NCBI GenBank assembly: GCA_947095535.1
Contig: OX352773.1
Span: forward strand, 233,101,477 to 233,165,476
DNA length: 64,000 nt
DNA from: Poecilobothrus nobilitatus
Lineage: Eukaryota > Arthropoda > Insecta > Diptera > Dolichopodidae
Direction: 5' to 3'
Part shown: positions 48,170 through 61,152 of the stretch, piece after piece
Layout: each line of letters opens with the position of its first letter
Position numbering within the stretch: position 1 is the first letter of the stretch
Notes under the pieces: model-generated
Seen by the model: the letters and a program-made list of their open reading frames with translations, nothing else
Database searches by the model: none
Told to the model about the DNA's origin: nothing
Made by a program: the position numbers and the translations under genes

Positions 48170-48750
48170 TGTATTTTATTTGGACTTAAAATCATCTACT
48201 AAAAAATATATAGAAGCAGGATTTACCATTGAGCCTGTATTTTTTCTTTTAAAATTTAAAGAATCAGGATTCAGACTAGCAAGTCAAGATTTAACAAATT
48301 AAAGGTGTACAGTAAATGGTACGGAACAAGAAAAGAAAGACATACTAGCTAATATTCGCTTCGCTTTAATGCGCTCGTCAATAATATAACCAATTCCAAG
48401 TCTGTTAATGGAATCAATTCCACTGTCAAAGAGCAACGCATATACAAAATTTAAAGTCAATCGGTTAGAACGTTTTTATTTTAGAGCGAAAAAGTTGAAA
48501 TATTAGTTCCACAGCCCTAATTGTGCGGCCCGTTAGAGCAAAATGGATAGCCTAGAAATATATATATTTTATATAAAAATGTTGCTAATGATCGGCTGAG
48601 CAGTTCACGAGTCTATAAATCACAAACAAACAGACAAACATTCGCTTTTATATATTATATAGATAGATAGATTATGTATTTTATTTGTACTAGAAAGTAT
48701 TTATTAAAAAATATATTAAAGAGGCAGGATTTACCGTTGAAGCTGTATTT
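48170..48750. repeat. direct repeat bracketing a retroelement-like tail
   Basis: 'gtattttatttggacttaaa...gcaggatttaccattgagc' at 48170-48235 recurs as '...gcaggatttaccgttgaag' at 48676-48750. A second word pair, 'ggtgcacagaacatggtgcg' (48111) and 'ggtgtacagtaaatggtacg' (48304), is also repeated. The pairs are too long and too diverged for target duplications. Confidence 0.5.
48480..48673 (+). mobile_element. RTE-like LINE 3' tail
   Basis: 'gatcggctgagcagttcacg' followed by 'aaacaaacagacaaacattc' and a short (taga)n end (48658-48673) has the look of RTE-type LINE 3' ends seen in insect genomes. No reverse transcriptase frame lies upstream. Confidence 0.4.
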
Positions 48751-48996
48751 TGGTCCAGGTCTTTGAAAATAATTTATTTAGAAATAAGGTAGAGGAAAAA
48801 CTGAATTAATAATAAAACCTTAATGTTTGTCAGTGCTATTAAAAACAAATTTAAAATTAAATGGTAATCTAATCAGAATATTATTAGATCAAAAAATTTG
48901 AAGCAAAAATTGTTTACATCAAAAAGCACACTACTATTTGCTATTTTAGGTGTTGTTATGATATTTAAAACCAAAATAGTTACTCGTATTTAATTT

Positions 48997-49183
48997 TTTT
49001 TATTTATTTATATATAGTTACCGTGGTACATAAATGTGCCCCTAAATAACCCCTGTTTCCTGGTAGGAATGTGGGGTGTACGAGATATTATATGATATAT
49101 TTAAGTATTTATATATTGCGATATATGAATATTTTTTTTATATTATAATTATTGTACCCAGCCGGGAATCGAACCCGAGACCT
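48997..49183 (-). mobile_element. 5'-truncated SINE copy with 11-bp target duplication
   Basis: Reverse-strand copy of the 38965 SINE: the B-box half 'gggttcgattcccggctggg' is kept, the A box is missing, and the body ('cctggtaggaatgtg', 'acataaatgtgcccc') and tail are present. The direct repeat gtatttaattt flanks it at 48986-48996 and 49184-49194. Truncation at the tRNA end plus a target duplication is the mark of LINE-driven insertion with incomplete reverse transcription. Confidence 0.82.
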
Positions 49184-50217
49184 GTATTTAATTTATTGTT
49201 TTTTCTATTAAAAGAAACAATGATTTTTATATTTTGTAAATATCTTTTGTATTTTTTTCTACTTAATTTTATCTAAAGATTTTATTTTGTTGAAAAAATA
49301 TTTAGGTATAATAAACAAATTGACATACAAAAGTTTGAAAAATATTTTTTTGGCGGCTCAAGGATATCGAAGTTTTAAAGTCAATATCAATAATAATGTT
49401 ATAATACGTCCTAAATTATACAAATTCTTTTTCTTAGAAATATTCAATGTTATCAGCTAAAAGGACTTAAATAATTATTTGTCATGAAAAAACAAAAATT
49501 CGTAACAAAATCTAAAATTTTTATGTCATATGTCAACTTGTTCATCTTTAAATCTGACCATAATAATATAATTTGCGTTTTTTCTTTTAATTGGCATAAA
49601 CAATCTTTCGAAAAAAACAATCTTTATTCTATTCAAAATATTTGTGTAGTAAGGTAAAAATAATTGTTTATCAGTTCATTATCAAACCAATTTTAAACCT
49701 ACGCTTATTTGATATGGTATAATGGATGCTGAGTTAATTGTTAATCGTAGGAACACATAGCTATCAGTTTAATTTACCTGTATTCATTTGCCTGTATACA
49801 TATTGTGAAAAGGTGGTCTGATTTTGGTTTTCCAGATGTAAAGGTGGTCTGGTGGTCTGACTCTGATTTTCAGTTTTATAATCTTCATGTAACCTAATCA
49901 AGAATTGTTGGAATTATTATTTATTTTCAAACAGATGTATACAAATTAAAAAAATCGAGTTTTTGGTTTTAAAATCAAGGTTATAAAATGTTTTTTTCTA
50001 AGAAAATGTTTTTGGATAAACAGATATAAATTTGTGTAAACATTAGGTAGATTATTTTTATCTTTAAATTTGTTGTTATGACCAAAAAATTAACAAAGGA
50101 ATTTTAATATGGACAAAATAAAAAAAACCTTTTCACTTTAAAATATTATTATAGAATAAACTTTCAATTAGTATTTAAACTGAATTTTATATGATATAAT
50201 TTAGTGTAGTCTTTCTT

Positions 50218-50400
50218 GAATATTGTTCAAGGATATAACAAATTTACCATTATGTTTGTGAAATTTTAAAGGAAGTATATATATTTATTATAGATATTTT
50301 TATTCCGGATCGAATTTTGAATCGATTTAACTATAATGTATACGTACATCCGTTCATCCTTCAGTACGATCACTTAAAAAAACTATAATGGATTAATATT
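50218..50400 (+). mobile_element. family A front fragment, very degenerate
   Basis: 'ttgttcaaggatataacaaa', 'ttaccattatgtttgtga', 'ttttaaagga', 'atcgatttaac' and 'cgtacatccgttcatcc' follow the order of the element start at 42571-42715. The hairpin's left arm and all units are gone. Confidence 0.6.
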
Positions 50401-50553
50401 ACAAATCGCACAGGATATACTGCAATATTACAAAACCATCGGTTAGATACTGAAGCCATTGCAGGTTGAATACTATTATTAATTTATGTAATTATTATTA
50501 TTTATTTTGTTTATATTATATATTAACAAAATTTTTTTTTGGCATGATAACTT

Positions 50554-50573
50554 TGTGTGTGTGTGTGTGTGTG
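50554..50573. repeat. (GT)n microsatellite
   Basis: Ten gt units, followed by a gt-rich tail to about 50600. Confidence 0.9.
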
Positions 50574-51818
50574 GAGATGCGTGGTTGTGTGGTTATGTAT
50601 GTAGGCACGTTCACAGCCTAGACGTCTGAGCGAAATTTTTTAAAATTTCATATTTAAGGTTTTGATGTAAATATTTCGGATTGATAAGCTTTTGGAGCAA
50701 ATCAGTTTTTTTCCAAGTCCAAGTTTCATACATATTATTATACCAAGCCATATGAATTTATAGGAACAAATTTTTTTTTATATTATCTAAAAATTTATAT
50801 TTTATTTGTATATCAATGCATATTATTTTGTTGTTGATGACACAAAATTCAAAGTGTAAAATTTTTATTAACAGCGATTCAATATGAATCTTATGATTGT
50901 TTTGTATTTGTTTCCAGTTTTTATTATTTTTTAATTCTAATATTTTTGAAGGAAATAAAAAATCATGTACATACATAGATATGTAAATGGATGTATGAAT
51001 GAATGTACATAATATTTTATAAAATAATAATTATAAAAATATACGAAAATATGGCCTGGAAAAACCTAAATTTTGTTCGTAAGCCTACATAATAAAAATT
51101 ATAAAAATAAAAAAAATAAAAACACATAAATTTATTATAGATACATAATTAGTAAAGCAGATCATGTTATTTTCATCGTATTTTTACATAATATATCGTA
51201 TATTTTTTTACTATTATTATTAACTATTATTAAAAATATTATCTCATCTCTTTTACATTCAACAATGAAATAATCACAATAATGAGAAAAATTTATTAGT
51301 CTACCAAACAAATTAATGCTATTAAGATAAACATTGATGATTATTTACTTTTAATATTTTCTTTTGCATGCTTTACGAGTATATGTAATATAATTTATCC
51401 ACTATGTATATTATATGATATGTATCTTACGTACATGTGTATATGGTATATACCAGAAATTAATTAGTATCAATTTGTATAATATGATAATCATAATTCT
51501 TGATAATATTTTAAAGAAAAATAAAAGTTATTTCCTTTTTGGATTAACCTTTAACATAACAATAAACATAATTTATGTATTCAAGGTCAGTCAATAAATT
51601 TTCTATGGAAAAACCTAAGATTAAATAATGCTTATTATGAGTATTTAAATGATTATAAGTATATACATATGTAATAAATAAGTAAAATGTAAAAAAAGAA
51701 ATAAATTGATACTTTTAAGTATTTCAATATTATATTAAATAAATATTTAAATGTTAAAAAAATTAAATTTTTATTAAAAATTAGTGAAAGGGAATGAAAA
51801 AATTAGTGAAAAAATAAG

Positions 51819-52896
51819 TGAAAGGGACATCGGAAATGTATAACAAAAACCTTCAACCCCGATACACATCAGAAATAATACAATGTCAAATCCCAAATGT
51901 AAAACACAGTGTATCTATAATACAATGTGTTTTGTTTTCAATTCCGATCGCCTTTAACACATTGTCTCAAATTAGTGCCAAATCAAACATTGTAACGAGA
52001 AGACATACCTATATCTTAACGGAAAAAAATTTAATAATTATTAAATAAAAGAAAAACTATCCAGCAAGTAAGATTTATGTATATTGAATGTGAATGTGAA
52101 AAAATTATTGATTTTGAATTTAGTTCATAATAGGTACATATCAATGTAATATATAAAATAATATACCTATATTGTTATAATAGATACCTGATCAAACAAA
52201 TTACATATGTAGGTATAAAAAATTTATTTAGATTTTCAAAATAATAATTTTTTATCTTCTGTCTACAAGTCTTATGTAGGTCTTTAGTTTTACAAAAAAT
52301 TAAATTTAATTTATTTTTAGAATACTGAAGAGAAACATGAATAAAAATTTTGTGATGAAATTTTTTTTAACCATTTCATGGATATTTCTTCCGAAAAAAT
52401 AAGTACTTCAAACTTAAGTAAATTAAAGTATTTATTACAAAAAAGGAAGAAAAGACGCACAGCTTTACTTTTATTATTAAAAAATAAGAGAAGAATTAGA
52501 AAGTAGTTAAAAGTAGCATTATCCTTTCAAAAGTCAATTTCTTACTAATAAAAGTAAAACAATTGTTATTTTAAAAACTTATTTTTCTTATTTATTAAAT
52601 AATATTTAATTTACGTCTTCCATTTTTATATTTCGTACATATATTATCAAAACATCAAAATAAACGTAAAAAAAAAACATAAATGTCATTTCATATGTAT
52701 TGTTCAGTCTTGTATACAAAATTTTCTGGATACACAATTGTCGCAAAAATTGGGTATCAAACACAATGTCAAATGAATTCCATTCCGATCATGATACATT
52801 GTGTTTTTTTTTTAGTATTTGACACTTTTCAATTCCGATCATGATAATTTGTATTCGCAACGTTGTAAATACAATTCCGATGACGGCCATATTCAC
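51819..52896. mobile_element. candidate non-autonomous DNA element with 'aattccgat' motifs
   Basis: The left end gtgaaagggacatcggaaat (51819-51838) resembles the complement of the right end, gtgaatatggccgtcatcgg, so the ends are imperfectly inverted. Inside, 'attccgatc' recurs at 51941, 52782 and 52832, with 'attccgatg' at 52872, and the blocks 'acaatgtcaaat' and 'acattgtgttttt'/'acaatgtgttttg' recur in both halves. The 76-codon frame at 51818-52048 is part of the repeat and matches nothing known. No transposase or target duplication was found; the middle (52050-52740) is plain AT-rich DNA, so two separate copies are also possible. Confidence 0.4.
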
Positions 52897-55700
52897 ATAT
52901 TTTGATAATATTATTTTATAAAATTTTTAATTTTTTTTATTTTTTATATTATTTAAAAATTAGGTGTACAAATGATAAGAGAAATTTTTTGCATTAATGC
53001 CCAGCCCATCAATTGTTGCGAAATTCGAACAATTTATCTCAATTGTAACGATTAAATTTGTGACAGTTTATGCAAATCGAAACTAATATTGGCTTATACA
53101 AATATAAGATTTATAGAATATATTTTAAGTTTTCGTTTGCTTTTTGACAATCTGTAGTTTCAGTCTAAGCGAGTTTTAGCAAGAATACAGTTTTTCTTTT
53201 ATGATCACTTTTTGAAGGACAAATTCGGCACCGAATCTACTTTCTTAATTTTATTCTAAAATTTTTTGTATTAACTAAATAATTTTTTTAGTTAGATCAG
53301 TTTTGGTCAAGGAATACTCCGTAAACTAATCTGTATATATATTCCAATCGGTATCTTGAAATTGTTTGCCTATTCAATTAACTAATATTGTCGGGGTTAT
53401 TTGATAAGTTACACAGACCTCGCGATTATCAATACAATATTATTTCTAATCATTAAGTGTAGAATATTATGCAATATCCAGAGAAAAATATTTTTATGCC
53501 ACAATTTACTGCCTTATTTTGTATTTGTCCAAGCCTACCTAAGACTGCAACGTCAGAGGAAATTTTTCAATTTTTCATCCACCATTACATATTATTAGAA
53601 GGTCATTAAATCCTTTTTATTGCAAGATCATAAATTCAATATTGAATATTCAAAATCAAAAAATTAAATGTAAATATTGGTTAATTACTCACTAATATGG
53701 TTGCAAGTTACTCATAAATCATTTGTGAGTGGGTGCACATTACTAAAGTGGGTGCAAAATACCTAAACATCTTTCATATTGAGGTTTTAGAAGAAGTTCT
53801 ATTATGAAATATATAAAATTAGATATTGATTTGAAGTTCAAAGTAGTTATTATTCTCTTGTTTTAAACTCAAAAATTAGTAATGTAGAGTTAAGATTATT
53901 TTTATAAATGAGAGTAGTTTCAACCAAATTCAGATAAGAAACGAATACAGCATTTAAGCGACCTTATTTTAGAACGTAAGCAACTTAACTAAAAGAATTT
54001 TTTTTTTTTATAAAGCATTTAAATGGTTTTGTAAAAAAGGGATCATTTAAATTTTAGCTAATTAAGGTATTACATAAAAAAAAAAAGTTGTTTCGTCCTA
54101 GTTCAGTTTATTGGACTCCTCAGTAGGGCAAAAACTGAATTTTACCTAGAAAACTTTTAAAATTATTTAATAACAAAAAAACCTCCAAAAAAAAAAAAGA
54201 AAAAACTTTTTATTTTTCAATTTTAAAAAATTTTAGGAAAAATTTCTATTTTTCAAAAAAAAAAAATCCTAAGATAGGTATATCTAATCAGATTACTTTA
54301 ATGACATACGTATTTTTTTTATAACTCGTTATGGTTAAAGTTTAAACGTTGACGACAAAATATTAAAACTATTCAAGATCCTTTTATTTTAATAAAAAAT
54401 TAAAATTTCTATCAGAAAAATGATTAGATGATCATTGATCAAATCGACTAGAAAATTTTAAAATTAGTCTTCTTTAAAAACTTTTGACATATTATGTTAT
54501 TGGGTTCCTTATAAAAGCCTTAAAAAGATATAAAAAGTGCAAAAGTTAGCCATATGTTTAAAATCAATTAAATTTCTATTTTCATTTTTCATGACTTAAT
54601 TATAATATTTACTAAATTTATAAAAAAAAAAATATTTTTTATTATTTAGTTATTTTGTTTATTTTTATTTTCTTCTTTCTATAATGGTTTGGGTTATCAT
54701 ATTGCAATATTTCATGTACTTGTTTGTTTATTAAATACTTTTTATCAAATTCATTTTTTAATCAGAAATACAAGATTTTCTTTTATAATTATAAATAAAA
54801 TGAACATTTTGTAGAAAAATGCTAAGGGTATCGCCAAATCATGCAGGTTTATAACATATAAATGTAATATCTACACTGTATCTAATAATAGATAGGTACA
54901 TATGTAATAAGTATTTGTATTTTGTTCATCTTATTGAAAAACTTGTATAAATTGTAATATGATCAGAAAATATTATTATATTGTTATTGGAAAAGTTAAA
55001 ATATAATATGGAGAATATATAAATATAAAATACAACATTATAAAATATGTTTATTTCCAAAAAAGCTTGGGGAAAAAATGTGTTTATTATTTTTACAATA
55101 TAATAGTAAATATATTCGTTATCCTTAATAATTTATGTCCGTTTTTCTAACTGTTTAAAAGAAACCATACCCACTATAAGTCGACTGGAAATTTCTTGAA
55201 AATTTTCAAATTAAAATAAATAGGTAGGTACAACATTATTTTTTTTACAATTTGGTTTACAATTTTAAGAAATAAATATTTTAACTCTTCAACTCGCATC
55301 CACTAAATAATTATGACAGTGAGATTTTTCTGTCTGTTTGATTTTTTTTCTTCCGTTTCTTAAGAATTATCAGAAACTAAACATGTAGAATTTTGCAACA
55401 TTTAAACATTGGCATTATATCTGTCCGTAGTTTTTGAAGACAAGATGCAAAAATAAATGTTAAAAAAATATAAAATTCAAAGTATGTGCAAAAAAACCAT
55501 ATTTCTCAACTTAATCGATATTCATTTAATAAGAAGAAAATATTTGCGGATTTTCTATACTTTCCCAAGAAAAATTCTAAGCAAACAGTTTTTAAGATTA
55601 CAATCCTAATTTTAGAATGGTTTTAATTTAAATTATACTAAATGTATTTTGCTTTTTAATTTTTCATTGTTACTTATTGGTCCTAATATTCCTCAAACTT
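52897..55700. other. AT-rich DNA without a recognisable gene
   Basis: 52930-53240 and 53340-53790 are less AT-biased but give no convincing translation. The word 'gtgggtgca' occurs twice near 53732 and 53748. Nothing else stands out. Confidence 0.5.
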
Positions 55701-56280
55701 ACATAATCATAATATTTAATCTGTAAATGACAGACATTTAAAACCATTTTACTCAATGATTTACCAACCAACTTTCATTTTTTTCTTTTTAAATGATAAA
55801 TATTCAGTATAGCCATCTTACAAAATTAATATTTTTCCAAAATTTTCTAATTTTCATTAATAATTTTCCATTTTTATAAAAAACCCATGTAAAGTATATA
55901 CATATGTATCATATAATATGTATAATCTATACCTATATTAAACATTTTTAAAAAAGACGGTCTTTGATTCCGTTAAATTTTTGTTTTATTTTTCTTTTCG
56001 ATTAAAAATTTTAAAATATTGGTTGTATGGTAGGAGTAGGAATTTCACAATATAACTGATTATAAAGATTAAAATTTTAGTTTAGTGTTTAGTGCAGTGG
56101 TAGAGTGTGGGGTTATTAATAGTTGCTTTTTGATTTTGCAAGTTCGATTCAGTTCTGTTTTTTTTTTTGTTTTTTTTTTTATATTTTAAACGAAATAAAT
56201 TCTTACATATCATAATATCATAATAATATTTAATCTGTATAAAATAGATATTTAAAACCCTTTTACTCAATGATTTATCA
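55701..56280. repeat. direct repeat either side of a tRNA-like head
   Basis: 'ataatatttaatctgtaaat' plus 'taaaaccattttactcaatg' (55701-55766) recurs as 'taatatttaatctgtataaa' plus 'taaaacccttttactcaatg' (56201-56280), about 510 bp apart. The interval contains the tRNA-like head at 56090. Confidence 0.55.
56090..56150 (+). mobile_element. tRNA-like SINE head fragment
   Basis: A box tagtgcagtgg (56090-56100) and B box gttcgattc (56142-56150), about 41 bp apart, followed by a poly-T run. The body differs from the 38965 SINE. No cloverleaf closes, so it is a derived head rather than a tRNA gene. Confidence 0.5.
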
Positions 56281-57451
56281 TCTTAGGCTTCTTATAATAT
56301 ATACATATATAATAGGTATATATTGAGTTTCCAATACTCAATAAATCAAGGGCAACTTCTAATAGATAATAATAATCGTGTTTTTACAAAAAATATTATT
56401 TACAAAGAAATTTTAAATTCATAAAGGCTTTAATTATTGAAAATTGTATTTTTACATTTTAAATAAAATCATAAAGAAACTATACTGTATATATTGTATT
56501 GTAATTGCTAATTAAAACACCTCGAATTTCGAGGGGCGGGCGAATACTAGTATATTGTTAATTTATAAAAATATTTTGTTATCCTATAAGTATGCAATAA
56601 TCTGTAGTACAATTTTTACTATTTATTTAGAATTTTTTTTTTTAAAGGAGCATAGGATATAAGAACATAGTTTATTAACCAAAGGAAATAGTGGTCAAAT
56701 TTTTTATTTTTAATTATAATATATTTATTTTTTTTAATAGAAGGTAAAATATACTGAAAGGAGAATTTTTCTTAACAAAATTTCCTTGCAATAATATATA
56801 ATATAGGTATAATGTAAATGGGATCTGGTATGTCTAATAATATCTTCGATTTGCATTACCCGAAACACACTGTAATCTGAAAACAAAGTAATAAAATATA
56901 ATAAATAATAATATTAATATGAAACCTTCTTATGTTTCATAGTCAGTTAGGTAGCTCTTAAAAATTTTTAAAAAAATTTGTATTTGAAAATTTTATATGT
57001 TCCATTTATAGATAAGAAACATTAATTAGCATCAAAAAAATCAACCAATTGTTAATTTATATTTTTACTAAATATTCCTTTTTAAGAGGTATATAATTTT
57101 CTTTGTATAAATTTAAAAATAACATTTTTTTTAATTTCTAAAACCTTTTAGTACTCGAAAAAAAAAATATTATTTCATTCTATCAAAATCAAATTTTTGG
57201 TTAATATCATGTTTGTATCATAACACCAATTCAAATCCTTTTTGTAAATTATGTACTCTTTATTTTTAGTACCATTTTACAATATGTTTTTCTATTATTT
57301 TTTATAACTTATATATATACATTTTTTTGAAAATCACTCAAAGTTTCTATAAAAGATATAAAAACAAAAAAAAAAATAGAAAACAAGAATGCTTTTGTTC
57401 ATTTGAACGCATATCAAAAATTTTTCACACAATCTATAAGAATTCTATATA

Positions 57452-57482
<31 letters not shown>

Positions 57483-60433
57483 GATATCAGAATCAACATA
57501 ATATATATAATAATATATATTATATATAAAAGTATATTTTTATTATTATACAGCTGATATACTAAGTTACTCAAGATGTCATTTGGTTGTCAAGAATGTA
57601 AGTTTTACACAAATCGAATGAACATATCTATCAGTTTGTTTACTATACCGATGTATATAATATATATACACAATTATGTGCATATAAAGGTGCATGTAGA
57701 TAAATATTATTATGTTTACATACTCATGTGGTTATTTTAAAAGGAAAATAGAGTAAAAAAAAAAAAATTTAAAAAAAAAGAAAAATACTTATAAGAAAGA
57801 AAGTAAAAGAAGCGTTCAAGCTGAAAATGTGGTGAAAGAGACAATATTTTCGAATATTTTTCGATTGATTTGATTTCTGTTTTTCTTTTTTTAACCCATT
57901 TTATTCTGTTATGTTGAGATTTTTAAGAAAGTTGTAATCATATGGAATGGACACAATAAAATAATATTAAAGTGGAAAATGTATATCTTGTATAAAAAAA
58001 GAAAATGTAAAAATAATAATGTATAATACATAATATGATAAAAATATCAGGTACAAAATATCGATATCTTTAATCTCGTTTTTGTAATTTCACTTTTTTT
58101 AAATCTCGATTTTTAAAATCTTGATTAAAAAATGGTATATTATAAAATGTTACAAAAGTATTTTGAATTTTATAGATAATATCTAATGTAATAATATTAT
58201 ATATAATTTCATAGCGTGCTTTGAAGATCTTTAGCAAACTTACGGAAATCAAAGTATTTTACACAGTTGTTTTTGATAATATTTGTTTTTCCTTAACCTT
58301 TTTTCAATTTGACACAAAATGAAATTTATTTTCGGCCTATATGTTTTGTTCGGAATAATGATGTTTATATTTTTCTTAAATATTCTTTAGAATTAGTTTC
58401 ATAATCTGTGTATAAAAATACCTAGTTTAACTTATTAATACATCACCTTATTAATACTATATTTCCAAACTAACAGTAAAAAATCTTTTAACAAAATAAC
58501 TGTACATTTAAAAATCACCCTCTATTTTTGAAAATTTTTATACAATTTTATGTCTTTGGTAATAAAATGTATGAATTCTAAAATATTTTAAAGAATTATA
58601 TCTACGTAAATTAGCATTTTAAAATATTATTTATTTTTCGACATCAATAAAGAGGCATCATTCTATTATACAATATTTTCAAAAAATCATTGTCTCGTTA
58701 AAAATGTTCAAACACGTGGAAACTTGTAAAAATTATTTAAAAAAAAAAAACAAAAATATGAAAATTTATTCATTTCATTTCTTTTTCAGAATTATTAAAG
58801 TTAGTAAAGTATACTCTTTCATAAAATGTAATTGAACTCAGTAACCTTAAATAATTTGCCTAAAAGTAGGCTAAATTTGATATATACTTGGATATTTTTT
58901 TGTTGTTTTGCAAAATCTTTGATTGAAATGTTTATACAATTATGTGGCACACCAGATTGCATTAAAAATAATAAATTTTTTGTTCCTTTTTTTTAATTTT
59001 ATTTCAAATTATTTAAATCAGTGAATATTTTGATCATGGTATCTCACTAAAAACCTAAATCTTAATATAAAATTAAATTAAAAAAAAAAAAAAGAATAGT
59101 ACAAGATTGTCATTTATAATATTATTATCTAACAAACAAAAAAACGAACTTTTCAACTTTATCAATTTTTAAACAGATTTTTTTAAGTTGTTGTTACAGG
59201 TTTAAGTAATAAAAATAAAGAACAAAAAAAAAAAAATTTCCATTTTAAAACCTTTTTCTAAAAAATTATAAAAAGGACACATCTTTCTGACATATATCTA
59301 ATCTCACGAATATATCTCTACTTTAGTGTAAGCTCCTTCTAAGAAATTCGTATGTTTGTTTTTTTTTTTTTCAATTCTAGCTAAAATATTTTATGGTAAC
59401 TTTTGGAATGACATTTTCTTTTGAAAAATGATCTGAGAAATGAAGATTCAGTTTGGATACTAATACCAAAGAATAGATTTTGTGGTCAGTAATTTGGTTT
59501 TTTTTTTATTTTGAGTAATTTTTACTTATCTAATTTCATATTAACTTAAGGATCTTATGGTTAAACTAAATTAACTTTTGTCATATAATATTCACTATTT
59601 TTAGGTAAACTAAATGTAAAATAACTATCTCAGATAATTGTACCAAATTCTATTCTATTTTCTTAATATTGTGAAGTCACGACACGATATTGGCTGTTTT
59701 ATCACAAAATGGCACTTAACCTGGTTATGGAATTATTGTCTGTTAACTTGCAGTGTGAGTTTAAGGTATTATCGGTACATCATATATTATTGATAAGCTA
59801 ACCATACAGATTTACAGATTTATCAGCACAGTTTTATTTTAATTATTTAAGGTGCTATTCGTTTTTTTCTTATCTTATCATTTTTTCCTGTAAGTATTTA
59901 TTAATTTATTATATTTGATGATAGGTTGTTCTATTAATATTTCTTCTGCTCTTGAAGAATCACAACTAATTTTTAATCATTATTACTTTATTTTCTGGAC
60001 TTACTAAAAAAGACAAATTAAATTACGACCTTTATTTGTAACTAAAAATAAAATTCATCTTTTCTTTTTTTTTTTATCTGATGTAAAGTAAACTCTGGCA
60101 CTATATTTTAATTCTACGATTGATAAATTTAAAATTAATTTTTGTTTCACCGATGCCTTCAGCATATCTCATAAAAAAGAAGCTGTACTTAAATAAATAT
60201 ACTAATTTCAAAAATGTCATAAAATCTATTTTTATACCAATAAAATCATACTTAAAATCTTCCAAAAACTGAAAATTGCTTAAATAACTTAATAGTACGG
60301 CTGCTGTTAATGAAATGCATAGATTTAATTTATAATTTATGAACTGCACCAGCAGATAAAATGTGTTAGTATTATATAGCTATAATGTACCTACAAAATA
60401 TATAAATATTTAGCATATTTTTTAAAAATTATT
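56281..60433. other. AT-rich DNA without a recognisable gene
   Basis: Contains a GC-bearing perfect palindrome cctcgaatttcgagg (56520-56534) followed by 'ggcgggcgaatac', and an (AT)n run at 57446-57482. 59690-59830 is somewhat richer in GC without a readable frame. Frames at 58070-58252 and 60101-60349 are low complexity. Confidence 0.5.
57446..57482. repeat. (AT)n microsatellite
   Basis: Alternating at run with one c near its left end; further at words extend to about 57540. Confidence 0.85.
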
Positions 60434-61152
60434 TCGAAAATTTGGTTATTAGTTAACAAAGGGATTGAACACCCGAGTGTCCGTCCGTCTGTGTGTTTCG
60501 AAACTTCTACACTCTTAAAACTAGAACAATAAGATTTAATCAAAATTACATACAGAAAATAATGAAAACTATACTAACAACCCCTCAAAGTTTTCCGGCC
60601 ATTTTGTATATCACAGTTTCTGCTGAACATTTTTACATTCTAAAAACGCCAATCTGTAAACGCCAATTTAATATTTTAATTTACCGTTGCATGAAAATAT
60701 AATTTTGCAAGATTTTGCTTCCTCATTTATTTCTCCTCAACTCTTTCAGATAGAAGGTTGAAATTTTGAGAAAAAAAGATCTTTCAGAATTAGCACAAGT
60801 TACTTCAAAAAATACAAAAAATACACTTTTTTACAAAAGTGTATAGGTAAGGTACCCCTCTTTAAAAGCTGTTAGAGATCAAAAATTGATATTTTCTTAT
60901 TTTCAGACACCTGTAACTTAGACCCATATTTATATTCATTTAAAATAAAACGCACGTATTAAAACGTCAACACTATTTATTTTTACATCTGTTGACAGGT
61001 TTTTTTCATTATAACGGATTTTCTTAAAACTGAAGAAACTGTCTTTTGAATTTCAACTAATTTTTCCACAATATAAAAACTGAAACTGGTTTTCTTGCTT
61101 TTTGAGATATGTGAACTTTTGAAAACCCTACGTTTTATATTCTACCTTGCTT
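60434..61152 (+). mobile_element. single repeat family B unit
   Basis: 'gtgtccgtccgtctgtgtgt' is followed by 'tcgaaacttctacactctta', 'aatttaccgttgcatgaaaa', 'cacctgtaacttagaccc' and the close 'aaaccctacgttttatattc' then 'taccttg'. It has the same module order as 12209-13981 but a single unit and no tandem expansion. Diverged; no coding frame. Confidence 0.65.

Larger units (their letters stand above)
49195..51818. other. AT-rich DNA without a recognisable gene
   Basis: Holds a degenerate family A front (50218-50400) and a (GT)n run (50554-50573). Near 49810-49860 'aaggtggtctg' occurs twice with an extra 'gtggtctg'. Short frames are low complexity. Confidence 0.5.

Noticed and set aside
49705..49760. 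A-box-like 'tatggtataatgga'
   Set aside because: No B box at the right distance and no repeat partner.
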